Shown here: piece by piece, positions 46,910 to 57,850 of the stretch
Layout of the letters: each line of letters opens with the position of its first letter
Numbering within the stretch: the stretch's first letter is position 1
DNA from: Schistosoma mansoni
Taxonomy: Eukaryota; Platyhelminthes; Trematoda; Strigeidida; Schistosomatidae
Length of the DNA: 64,000 nucleotides
Assembly: GCF_000237925.1 (NCBI RefSeq)
Contig: NC_031500.1
Span: 19,679,753-19,743,752 of the forward strand
Direction: 5' to 3'
Program-made: the position numbers and the translations under genes
Notes under the pieces: model-generated
Told to the model about the DNA's origin: nothing
What the model saw: the letters and a program-made list of their open reading frames with translations, nothing else
The model's database searches: none

Positions 46910-48640
46910 TATCTACGTTTCATTTGATCTTTTCTCAACTTCCAATGATTCCCTTTTTTTCTTCTGTGCGTGTGTACTACTAAGTTAAACGGTTTGTCCT
47001 TTTTAACACAGATAAATGATCCTCAGTCAGTATTTTATTATGAGAAGTCAATCAATAACCATTTAATTACTGGTGATGTGTTTTCTGAACGAGTCCAAAT
47101 TTTGTGTTTTTTCCTACAATATGATCAATAATTTATTTGTTAATATATTTGCCTTTCTAACTCATGAAGAAAATTTACAGTTTCGTAGTTTAGCATCAGG
47201 AACTAATTTTTGATAGGTAATCATTTAAAAGCAGTAAGGTTCCTGGTCCACGGTGTAAAACTACGAAATCTACCCCTTACCTCGTTAATAAAAGTGTCCG
47301 CGATTGATTATTAAAAGAAAACTGTGATGTAATAGTTTATTTGTAGCAAACATAGACTACTGGAAAAATCTCATAAACATGTCGAAGTAGTTTGCATCAT
47401 TTATTCTTATCAAGAAGCATATACTTAATGACGTGTAGCGGGATCGGAACCGCTAACTCAGAGGTGTAAGAGTAATAATTGAATTGTTTTGTGAGAAATT
47501 ATTTTAGTAGCTTTTATACATCAATGATACTTTGAACTCTACAGTGAACCGCATTCCGAATAAGTAACTTATAACCTCAAGTGACCAACCGGAATTTCAA
47601 TAAGCCAAAATAACTTCATTAAATTTAACAGTTGTATTTTATTAAAAATTAGTCATTGATAAGCTCAGTGTATGTTTAGATGCATAACTTCTGTTATCGA
47701 CAGTTCACACTAACAATACACCAAATGAAAAATCACAATATACAGCAAAAACACTTTATTCGTACAACACTGATTCGATACATGATCCGCAAAATCTATT
47801 TTAATTTAATCTTATGGTTTTTTTAGATTTTGAAGTTTAATAGAAATCATAAAGATTCATAAAACAATCAAGATTTATTAAGTTGAAACAAAGATCAAAT
47901 ACATGCAGAGAAAGGTCGTGCAATTTTGAATAAAACAACAGAAAGTAGAATTAGATATAATCTTTAATAAAATAAAGACAATACTTTTGACAAACTATAT
48001 ATATATATATATATACATATACAACTTTTTTTTATCGATGATTGAGTAAACTGACAAGTAGATGACAGAAAGCGAAGATATATAATACTGTCAAATGTGA
48101 TAAGACTATATCATTCATCTGACAGCTTTTTTTTCTTTAGTAGACATCTCTGTAGAAAGGATTTTAGCGTTTACGTCGTCTTCGATTTATTTTTTGTGAA
48201 CTGCCGGGTTGTAAAGAGATTTCACATGTTTCGAGTTCATCTTTTGTCAGCTACAAAAAAGAAACATACTCAAAGGTATATATTTTTATGCAGTGACGTC
48301 TGATATTTTCTAAAACGTTTTCTTGAATGAACATTTACTGTCAAAACAAAAATAAAAAACCTGAGGGTGTCGGAAGAGTTTTCAATGGGATCGTTATTAC
48401 CAAATACTTTCGACCACTTTTCCATTCATTTAATGGATGACTACTGTGGTGTAACTTCCATTTAAAATTTTATTGCAGGAATCTGTAGTGACCATTTCTG
48501 CTGGTTTTGGAGAAATTTCCACTCAAGTCAAGGTCCCTGAATCTAACAGAGGCTCATTGAGGTTAAGAGTAAAAATTAACATAGGTACATGGAAAGGTTT
48601 TCAACAGACTGTTGGTGAATAGGATGAATGATTCAGTACG
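46910..48640. other. No gene recognised; 3' flank of FAM114A
   Basis: AT-rich, with a short AT tract at 47996-48016. A GGGATCGGAACCGC motif near 47440 on the minus strand may be another decayed tRNA-like box. Confidence 0.45.
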
Positions 48641-49015
48641 CACATAACTTCAAGATAAACAGACCGAATTCCGTAAGGATCGGTCGTGCACAGATCGAAT
48701 CGCCACACTACGGATCATTGTTGGAAAATCAATCGAATGGGACTTGTCACTACACATTAACTTCCTTGACGATAAGGCGTTCGACAGTGTGAATAGGAGA
48801 ACATTATGGAACCTTCTTCTACATGATGGCGTACCTGAGGAAATCGTCAACATCATACGGAATTCATACGACGGCGTACACAACAAAGTCATGCATAGAG
48901 GATAGCTGGCAGACGCATTCCAAGCGAGGATCGAAGTCAGACAATGCTGCCTACACTTCCTTTGTCTTTCTTCCGGTGGTTGACTGGATTATGAAAACTT
49001 CCACATCTCAGAAAA
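48640..49015 (+). mobile_element. RTE-like RT, early-middle fragment
   Basis: FRKDRSCTDRIATL, LHINFLDDKAFDSVNRRTLW, GVPEEIVNIIRNSYDG, then after a frameshift the VRQGC counterpart (VRQCC) and VVDWIMKTSTS. Better preserved than the 32765 copy, but still broken. Confidence 0.8.
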
Positions 49016-49019
49016 TTTA

Positions 49020-49620
49020 ATATCACTGCCTATTGGGATAATACGAATGCATTTTTATTTTTATTAATAATAGTTCACCCAAGGTTCAGTTTATTTGAAA
49101 TTATCAGGTCAAACTTTGGTATTGATACCTACATACTTTCGAGTTTTGTTTTAAATTACATTGTTTACAGCGAACTCACAAAAACTAGTGGATAGTAAAC
49201 GAGCTGGAGAGGCAAGAATGGCAGAACACGTAATGATTCCCACATATGACTTCTTCATAACAACACGGAAACAACAATGGTTTGTCTACAACTCCATCTC
49301 ATTACCTTATCAGTGAATTGGTTAGTAAAGAAATAGTAGGCGATAATGAACCTCCTAAAAAATTATTCATGGCTATAGGAAAGATTCAGAAGGTACACTT
49401 AAGAACGAATACATTTGATTTGCTTTTCTTGAATGACTTCAAACTCTACTGACCCGTTTACATGTGTGTTTACTTTCAGGCTAATTCTGCAAGTATCGTT
49501 GTGTTCCCTAAAGAATAGCCAGAATACAAGTTATGTTGCGAGGGCGCCTAGTAACAATTAATTAGATTGGCAGAACATTTGATTAGGAGGTACACGCAAA
49601 AAAGTGAGAGGACAGAAGGA

Positions 49621-49651
<31 letters not shown>

Positions 49652-50470
49652 TGTTTTCAATGTCAATGTAAATTGATGCATAACTTAATGATTAACAAAG
49701 GTAACAAGCAATGAAGGAATAGATAAAAATTAGGATGCAGATATGGATTCAGTCAACCTGACATATTCGGATGCATGGTGGATCAAATATTCAAACTACA
49801 ATAAGTAGATAATGAAAATATAAATGGGCATTTCTTAATCCTTCTGTTTCACCGTAAAATAGGTCATACACATAAAAAGTTGAGAAAGGCTTTTTACAAA
49901 TACATTTCAACTTATGTTAATAAGGTTATTTCTACAATATCAAGATTAGGAAATTGATATTCAGCCTTGAGAAACCAATAAACTTCCTAAAGCTACCGAA
50001 CGCCATTGGTTTATATTACTTCTGTTACGAAATACTTGTGACTCATTCATACCTATTGGAAGAGCCTGTTGAATTTCAGACAACTTCACAGCCATTTAGG
50101 GAAATAGCATTTCCGTTTAGCACAAACATTGCTAGGAATGAAACAGACCAAAGATCGTCTGATTATTATGACAGTTGTCCTGAAGTCCGTAAAAGGTAAA
50201 TTCTTGGTCGATGACTGCTTGGGTTATTTATCGGCTATTGAGCGAGCAAGTATAGTTCTTACGCAGATAAACAGAGTGACGTTAAGGGAAGTCTGTATGC
50301 CTTCTTTCTTGAACAACCTCAACAGTTACTATGATGTGGTGGCTAAGCTTGTGTATCATCATGACCCAGTTGAGTAAAATCGGCTGGAACATTCGTCCCT
50401 TTCGGTGTTACCAGGTACAAAGCGTTGATCAAATAGCGGCAAATTTACGGTTCGAGAGCTAAGTTATATT
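49020..50470. other. No gene recognised; (TA)n tract
   Basis: (TA)n at 49621-49648. Overlapping frames at 49954-50199 and 50129-50377 could be a decayed coding piece, but I recognise no domain. 50380-50470 echoes the block at 16030-16620. Confidence 0.4.
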
Positions 50471-50491
50471 ATGGACTGTACAGGGAAATGA

Positions 50492-50800
50492 TGGTGTGGT
50501 GTATACTGCTAATGTCGACAGACATAAGCAGTATGTTATAACAATCGAAGTGGAAAACCTGGCAGCAGAAAGCAAAAGAAACCAATTCGAATGAAATAGA
50601 AAGAAATTGTGAAGTGGAAGAATCAGATAGAGAGTGAAGGACCATCGATGGAAGATTTACAAATGAAGTATTCAATGTGTGGTTCTCATATTTTACCAAG
50701 ATATTCTGTAATTTTGTATTAAATCATAAATTGGTTGTCCTCACCAAGTATCAACTATTAGGCTGTTTTAAACTAGTTGCAAATTTACATGTGTTCGTCT
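50492..50800 (+). repeat. R3 repeat, copy 4
   Basis: Near-identical to 43407-43715. Different sequence begins right after TGTTCGTC. Confidence 0.85.
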
Positions 50801-50929
50801 GTGAAGCGCCAACCGAACACCAATGAATAAAAAACAGGAGTGTATTTTCAAAAGCGGTCCGACTAGAAAGATCCATCCAGATAAGAAGAAACAAGTGTAG
50901 GGAAACAATGATTCCTCATAATCCTCGCC

Positions 50930-51895
50930 GATACCAAGGGAGATTAAAACTCGGATGCGATGAACAATGAATTCTACCATCGGTGAAACAATCTTCCCAA
51001 GAAATAGTGATCGACAAATACTGCAAGGGTAGCCGGTAATTTGGATGTACAGAATAGACATCTAGATAGAGCAGAGTCCCACGATGGTCGCAGCATAAAT
51101 AACGGTGACCGCCTCCTGAAGCTTTGCGCAAAAGCAACCTGTTTCTTGCAAGCACCAGATTTTCACATAGTCATCATTAGCGTGCTAACAGGCGTCCTTA
51201 CTCTACAATGGAAACCGGAATTCAAACTGACCGCCGGGGTAAAGAAATCTAACGTGAAGTATTCAGAAACCTGATGTCTAGAGAGTGCTATCAATTTGAA
51301 AACAGCTCCAGCATCTAGCAACTTCTGAAAGCTATTTCAACCCATCTGAGCCACTTGCACGAAGTCTAGTGTGAATGAAACAATTTGTGGAGTTGATGCG
51401 ACATCAAATGATGTCTCGGAAGGTAACCAGTTTTTTGAGGAACAGTTCAGTTGGTCTGTTGCTCCAAAAACATCAACTAAACCATGAGTGCTGGTGATGG
51501 AGCATGATTAAATCAGTCTAAATATAGTGGAAGCTTGGACGGCTAATCCCAACCTAGAGCATCCTTTCTGTCGTGGTGTTAATTTGGATGTACAAGGTCG
51601 AGTTTATCGCGCATCGAGAACAGCTATGCCCTATGCTTGCGAAACCTGCCTTCTCCAAACGGGAGGATATAAGACGACTATTTAATCATTGTTGTCTCCA
51701 TAGGATTGCTGACATTGTTACAACATTGTTAGTAATACTGTGGTTCGGCAACGTGTGTTCAGGTATAATGATAATAACTCAATTGACGTCACTGTCTTAA
51801 ACACCGTTTTTAGTGGCTTGGTCAAGTGTTACAAATGTCATCTGAACACCTTCCATATCGTGCATTGATCGCCAATGCTGAGATGGAGTGGGGTC
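50930..51895 (+). mobile_element. RTE-like element, endonuclease and C-terminal remnants
   Basis: 51100-51180 reads NNGDRLLKLCAKATCFLQ, a typical part of the retrotransposon AP-endonuclease domain. 51590-51890 reads in broken frames as the RT C-terminal region (GRVYRAS, EDIRRLFNHCCLHRIAD, then WLGQVLQMSSEHLPYRAL). The catalytic RT between them is deleted. It ends where the next element's GACT tail begins. Confidence 0.7.
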
Positions 51896-53187
51896 AGTCA
51901 GTCAGTCACAACGTAGAACTTCGTACGTACGTAAATCAGTTCAGGTTGCCATACCACATTAGCACAGAGATGCAGTTGTCGATTCAAATCCCATAGTGGT
52001 AGTAGTAGTAAGAGTATAAGCATTATGTGGAAGATTAGGGTTTGAAGATGTTATTGAAGGAGTATAATACAGTGAAATAAATTTGGAAAGAGAAAAAGAT
52101 AGAGACATGAGGAATTCAGAAGATTAGAAGTTGGTAGAACACAAAGAGTGGATGCACCTTCGCCATTGCAAACGATTTTGAGCCATGTCATTCAAGGTCT
52201 CTAACCATCGGTTGCTATCATCTCGCGAATCCCAACCAGGTAGTCTACACCTACCGGCATGGCTCAGTTCACTTGTCAGTGACTTCATAGATTTGTGCCA
52301 CATTTTGGTCTGGCCGCCTCTAGCTTTCTTCCAACCTACTCCTACACTATAAAGCATTGCACGTCTGGGCAGTCGGTGGTTGGGCATACGTAACACGTGT
52401 CCCAGCCATCTCAACTGATGAAGTTTCACGACTTCATCAATCGATTTGCCATCCTTACCTAGTACCCGTTTCCTAACATCTGCATTACTTACCCGGTGGT
52501 CCCAGGATATACGAGCAATGCTTCGAAGACACCTGTGATCAAATACTAGTAGCCTACGAATATCCTCTACTCTTATCGGCCATGTTTCTCTGCCATAAAG
52601 TAGGACGGAACGAACTGCTGCACAGTAAACCCGTCCTTTGGTTGATAGACGGATATCTCGCCTACGCCATAAATGACGCAAGTTGGCGAAAGCTAGACGA
52701 GCCTTCTGTATCCGTGCTGAGAATTCGTCACGCACCAGACCACAAGGGCTGATGAGACTCCCAAGATAAGTGAAGCGGTCAACACGCTCAACTACTTCAC
52801 TCCCTATCATTAGTGAGGGTGTCGCTGCAACCCAATCCTGAAGTAACATTTTGCACTTAGAGGGAGAGAATCGCATTCCGAACATGCCTGAATAGTTGCT
52901 TATAGTGGTCAGAAGACTCTGCATGTTGCCAGCGTTCTCACCAAATAAAACTATGTCGTCGGCGTATTGTAAGTCAATAAGTGAGCCTTCCGGTAAAAGT
53001 TCAACTCCTGGAGATTTAGATGATGAAAGTGTTATCTCTAAAAGCATGTCAATGACAAAGTTTAACAAGAATGGTGAGAGTGGACAGCCCTGACGAACAC
53101 CACTTGAGGTAACCAATTCTGATGACAGTTCGCCATAGGCTCTAACTCGACCAGTTGTGTTCGAGTAGAAAGCCTTCATGAGGTTAG
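51896..53187 (-). mobile_element. RTE-like retrotransposon, RT half
   Basis: The frame 52124-53290 is open for 388 codons. From about residue 36 it holds RT: FYSNTTGRVRAYGEL, SSGVRQGCPLSPFLLNF, catalytic LQYADDIVLFGE, FGMRFSPSKCKML, YLGSLIS, LLYGRETW, then the C-terminal HQLRWLGHVLRMPNHRLPRR and LQWRRCIHSLCS. A 3' UTR with CTACTACTACC repeats and a GACTGACTGAC tail runs to 51896. The upstream RT motifs, endonuclease and 5' end are missing. The first ~35 codons of the frame are antisense to the inverted 5' piece and are not real element protein. Confidence 0.9.
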
Positions 53188-53317
53188 CTTCAATAATAAT
53201 AGGACACCTAACCAAAGCTCGTGAAGAGCAGACTAGAGAAAACCAGGCTGGTTTTCGACCTGGATGTGGTTGCATAGACCAGATATTCACTCTACGTCAG
53301 GTCCTAGATGGAGTGTG
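53188..53317 (+). mobile_element. Inverted 5' piece of the same RTE copy
   Basis: Plus strand: ASIII, LTKAREEQTRENQAGFRPG, then CIDQIFTLRQVLD, the RT segment that precedes the minus-strand part with about 45 codons missing between. The head-to-head junction at ~53187 fits a 5' inversion made during insertion. Confidence 0.8.
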
Positions 53318-53319
53318 GA

Positions 53320-54735
53320 AAGTGGGAAGGTGGTCAACCTATGACATCGTCCAGTAGTGTAAAAAAAAGCTTTGTAGGATTGGCATCTGCCGCTCTACTA
53401 TGACTCCCTGGATGGGGTCTTAGAGATATTACAACTCAGTGACGTTATCAGATATTGCTCAGAACAAAAACCGATGGTGTGGCCCGCTGTAGTTTCCTTC
53501 TATATTCCTAACAAAAGGAGGAGAACTTCTTCAACTTAAAGGATCCTTCTTATTCGTATTTTTTTAAAACTGATTGTCCATTACAACTCATCCTCGTCCA
53601 CTTATTTCTATTCATTTGCTCAGTCGATCATCCTTCCTTCTCTTTCTGTATCTCTACACATGGTGCATATTTATTTTGGTGCCCAGCTGTACCAGTATTT
53701 GTGTTTAAATAGTAACTATTATTATGAGACATGAAGCTAATATATTAAAAACTGCCAACAGAAATAAGGTGTGTCTCTAGTCTCAAAGGGTTGGCCTTTT
53801 GATGTCTGAAGTCACACTTTTGCATTGCTTAAGATTACCTCGAACCCAGTCTCTTCCCGGTTCCTCAGGACAAAGTACTGTAACCGCACTCCGGATTTGA
53901 CTAAAATATTAAACCTGAGAAGCATGCAGTTCTCAGCTTATAAGTTTGCATAGAAGTACAGTTCGAATGTATTTCCGAGTATCGAAAATATATGTTCAAA
54001 GTTCTTGATGGAACGAAATTCATTTACATGACATGCTTTTTAAGAAGTATTTCAAGCAATCATTTTTAGTTCAATGATTGTTATTTCAATACTTTCACAG
54101 TATAATTCAAAGTGATCAGTTTGTGCGGAAGGAAACTTTGATTTTAAGTTAATCTTTTATGCGAAACGTATGTTGATAGAATGATAAATCAGTCATATGT
54201 CAGCTAAGCTATAAATACTCTCATTTCTGTCCAATTAGTTTGTATATTTGTCGGTAGCTGCTGAATGTAGCTTTTATGAAAGGCTGTCGGATTAGTGATG
54301 AATATGGTTGAATGTTAAAAATAATAAACAGAATTTTGATCAATACATGATACAAAATAGTATGATGTATTTGATGTATAAATCCAAACAGATCTAATCA
54401 TAGAAAGATATCACAAATGGCTAGGAGAATGTTTTATTGCTTGTTAGGTGATGTGTGGTTGTGAAAGTAAATGTCATTGGTCACTTAATTGGACTAACAG
54501 GTACGCAGCTTACTGACCAGCAAATTTGTGATTTTCTTTTCTCCTACTGATTTTTACTCCGGACTCAACGAGTGAATGTTCGTAACTGTGTGGAATAAAA
54601 TATCGTCTAGTGCTAATCTGATTCTCTATTTTCGGTCGTGAATCGGATATCTCATATAACGTGATCTGGTGCGTGTATAGCGGATCTTTCGAGTATCCAA
54701 TCTAGCAATATTATAAACTCGGTCATCCGATTCAG
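53320..54735. other. No gene recognised; R1 end fragment
   Basis: 53655-53715 resembles the last 60 bp of R1 (GGTGCATATTTATTTTGGTGCC, then GTGTTTAAATA). The rest is AT-rich. Confidence 0.45.
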
Positions 54736-54738
54736 TCT

Positions 54739-55042
54739 TGTGGCGTGGTCTACTTATATCCTTATAGGTAGTATATTGTGATGGTCAGACATAGAATGTA
54801 TTTTGGCAGAAGACTGATAAGGAAAGAACTGAAATGAAGCGCAATTGGTAGGAAAATGCATGAACAGTGAAATTAGAAAAGATGGATTGATATTTACATA
54901 AGGAACAGTGAAGATTGAGACAAGTGATTGTTATTTTGCAAATTAACTGTTAGCTGTATGGTTATCAGATCTTAGTTTCCAATTTGTGCTTAAATAAATT
55001 CGATTGTCCCCATTCGTGTTCTTGTTCGCTACATTATTACCG
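54739..55042 (+). repeat. R3 repeat, copy 5
   Basis: TGGCGTGGTCTACTTATATCC start. Closest to the copy at 18331. Confidence 0.7.
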
Positions 55043-55049
55043 TACTATC

Positions 55050-55475
55050 GTAGTATAAAGCAGAAAAATATTTTAACCTATCCATTATACCGTAAAATGA
55101 CATGCTTATGCATAAAATATTAAACACAAAAAAGCATAACTAGTAGTCGTTTGAGGCATCGGTGATGCAAATGTATTTAGTATCATATGAAACCTGTCAG
55201 TTACAGAGGCTGCCGTAGAAGCTACAGAAAGTAGCTGTTTCTTGTTTATACATTGATTATTCTGTCCGTTTTAAGATTACGAATAATGCTCTATACAAAT
55301 GTGAGCATGATTAATATGCAAAATGATAACGAAGACTGAAGTAAAGAACTACGACGGTAAGTTCACTTCATTACATTGTCGATTGTACTGTTTAGCACTG
55401 TGCACTTACAAACTGGAACACAGGATCAAGTTTGAGAGATTAAGGTCTTGTAGAATCCAATGACCCAGATTTGCA
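55050..55475. other. No gene recognised
   Basis: AT-rich spacer. Confidence 0.4.
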
Positions 55476-55479
55476 ATTT

Positions 55480-55875
55480 CAGTCGATTAGCGATGGAATT
55501 CGACTAGTGTTGGAAAGTCCCAAAGTATTCTTTGGAAAAGTCAATGGGGGTGCAGAAACGTCAGGAGACACTTTATCCAATCAGCGTTGAACAGAATCGT
55601 CACAGTAGCACCTAGAAAGTGAAGACATGTGTCACATTTCTGATTGGATATTTACCTATACTACTACTACTATTTATAGTAGGGTTCCAGAAACCTTCAA
55701 AAGTCGTGTGTAAATCTGTATATGCCCCTGTTTGTCTGTACATAAACTAGCCCTATATTAAAGAGTTCATTTTGCACTTCGTGTCTTTTCTCTTGTGTTC
55801 AAGTCACCATGTGGATAGAGCTTAGGGTTATTGGGAGAGGCCAGAAAATCGAATCGAATGTTCTTTAGCATACTT
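55480..55875 (+). mobile_element. Ty3/gypsy-like LTR and leader
   Basis: TGTTGGAAAG near 55513, CTGTACATAAAC (TATA region) near 55737 and TTTTCTCTTGTGTTCAAGTC at 55785-55804. A primer-site-like GTGGCGACGGAAG follows at about 55881, then gag. Exact LTR ends are not resolved. Confidence 0.6.
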
Positions 55876-55899
55876 ATCAGTGGCGACGGAAGAACTACA

Positions 55900-56336
55900 A
55901 TGAATATTACATTTGAACAATTAGAAACCTACATGGAGCGTCAAGAGAAACGGTTTGAACAGTCTCAAATAAGAGTCGTGGGAGCCCTTATGCGGATGTG
56001 TCTATCTAAGCAAAACCATGGATCAAGTGAACTACAAGTAACATACCAATTTAGTCATTATTGTTATTCATGAATTTCACTTTCATGGTCTATCTGGAGT
56101 TATTTTTGACTCATGTTAAGAGAAATATAAAGATATGTTCCATGTTCATCTCTGTAAACTGGATGATGCTTTAAAAGTCAGAATACTTTTAAGAAAACTT
56201 GGGACGATAGAACATGAACGCTATAGTAACTATAGCGTTACAAAGAACCCGCGCGACTTTAGTTTTAACGAAACAATTAGAACTATCTCAAATCTTTGGG
56301 GAACTACTTCACTGTTCCAACTATATTAAACCAAGG
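55900..56336 (+). mobile_element. Gypsy-type gag fragment, frameshifted
   Basis: Reads MNITFEQLETYMERQEKRF, the usual start of schistosome gypsy Gag. After a gap and shift it gives VDDALKVRILLRKLG-like codons, HERYSNY, KNPRDFSFNETI and ISNLWG. It stops at an (AT)n(GA)n microsatellite (56338-56385). No protease, RT or integrase is attached. Confidence 0.7.
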
Positions 56337-56385
<49 letters not shown>

Positions 56386-56389
56386 TTAC

Positions 56390-56593
56390 CTCTTTACTTG
56401 TGTTTAATTCATTTAATTTATCTCGCAATTCCAAGTTTAATAGTAATTCTCTACATTCTGCACGAGCTGTTTTCGCTTCCGATTCCGCTTGTTCTGTTCT
56501 TTCGCGCCAGGTTTTCTCATTTATAAGTAAACTTTGATTTAAAGCACGTTCTTCTTCCAAATCCCTTTGTAAACGTTGAGCTAATGATGTGGC
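56390..56593 (-). CDS. Coiled-coil protein, internal exon
   Basis: Exactly 68 codons between an AG acceptor (TTTTAAG/GCC) and a GAG/GTAATC donor, phase 0 at both ends. The exon is Glu, Arg, Leu and Ala rich with heptad spacing (LAQRLQRDLEEERALNQSLL, then KTWRERTEQAESEAKTARAE and CRELLLNLELRDKLNELN). The ALNQSLL...NEKTW and final segments recall the C-terminal coiled coil of BRAP-type RING proteins, but the match is too weak to name it. No neighbouring exon was found on this strand. The intron opens with CT- and AT-microsatellites (56338-56387). Confidence 0.6.
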
Positions 56594-56649
56594 CTTAAAA
56601 TAGATTATTTTAGAGAGTATAAAGATTTCAGGAACAATAGGCATGTTTT

Positions 56650-57070
56650 GTGCAAGATATTTATATTAAAAAGAAAACTTCATTGACTATCACATGGATT
56701 ATTGATCGCATTTTCGTGACATCTCAAAATACGTTTATCTTTCATATCAAAGTAAAAAAACAAGTATTGATGTGATCACCTAAGAATAAGCTTAGAGTGT
56801 AAAGTTCGAAAATAAGACCATTCAGATTGATTTTACCATGATGTTATAAAATTTACTTTGACTGTTACAACGTATAACCTTACCAACAGACTGCAAATAC
56901 CACAGAACTTCGGACAACAAGATGCGAGTCATCATTAGGGTATTTACAAAACTAAATGTTTAGGTTTTATTTCATACATTTTATTGCATAATCGAATTTG
57001 GCATGACGATTTAAGGCAACACATGTTTGTGCTGATTGTAATTGGTTAGGAGCTGAATAAAAAAATTTTG
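56650..57070. other. No gene recognised
   Basis: AT-rich spacer upstream (minus sense) of the coiled-coil exon. Confidence 0.4.
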
Positions 57071-57528
57071 AGAATGTTTCCCGCTTGAAGTTTCTTTCTG
57101 TATTATTGAACGTTACCAGGGGCAGAAACGTTATTGAAAACAGCATGAATCTGAATTAGCAATATGGTGATTAATCGAGCTCATTGTTATAAAAATATTC
57201 GTCATCACACGAATTATTGGTTTTTATATCAGTATTAAGGCATGATAACCAGTAAAATCCTTCTTAGAACTATCGATATTATCAGACTACGACTAGCATT
57301 TAACAGAATGTGCTATGAGTTTTGTATTTTTACCAACCCACTCACTAAAGAAAACTTCTTTCACACCCTTGCTCTCCTCAAACCAGTAATATCGATAGTT
57401 CTAAAAATGATTTTACTGGTCATCGATTTTATCTGACTCCAATTATAAACTCTCATTGATTAACTTCGTATATTTCCTGAGGTCTAAATCCCGAAAGATA
57501 ATTAATTTTACTTCCTCACGAGATTTTC
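57071..57528. repeat. Foldback repeat, copy 2
   Basis: Near-identical to 40931-41387 (one difference noticed, ATATCAG for ATGTCAG, and a few at the ends). Lacks the outer inverted arm present in copy 1. Confidence 0.85.
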
Positions 57529-57850
57529 GAAACCACAGGCGTTTTGCTCTCTTCTTTCATGAAATCTGGAGTTCTCTACAGTGATGAGGATTACCTCTAA
57601 AAAACCTAGATGGCTACATATATTCTGTTTCGTATATCTAACTGCTCTATGACTAAACCATCGTAAAGAAATTTTGGAGCTAAGTACTTCCAAAGACACT
57701 TATAATCCTGGTTAAACAAATACTGTGATGCACGTCACAAGAAAATGTAATGAAAATAAATCTTTCTTTTCGTATAACATTGGCGATTTAACATATTTTG
57801 TTTAATCCGCCGGAGGGGACGTAACACATTTTTTCTAATCACACCGGGGT

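Noticed and set aside
53188-53290. First ~35 codons of the 388-codon RT frame as element protein
   Set aside because: They are the antisense of the inverted 5' RT piece, which reads correctly on the plus strand.
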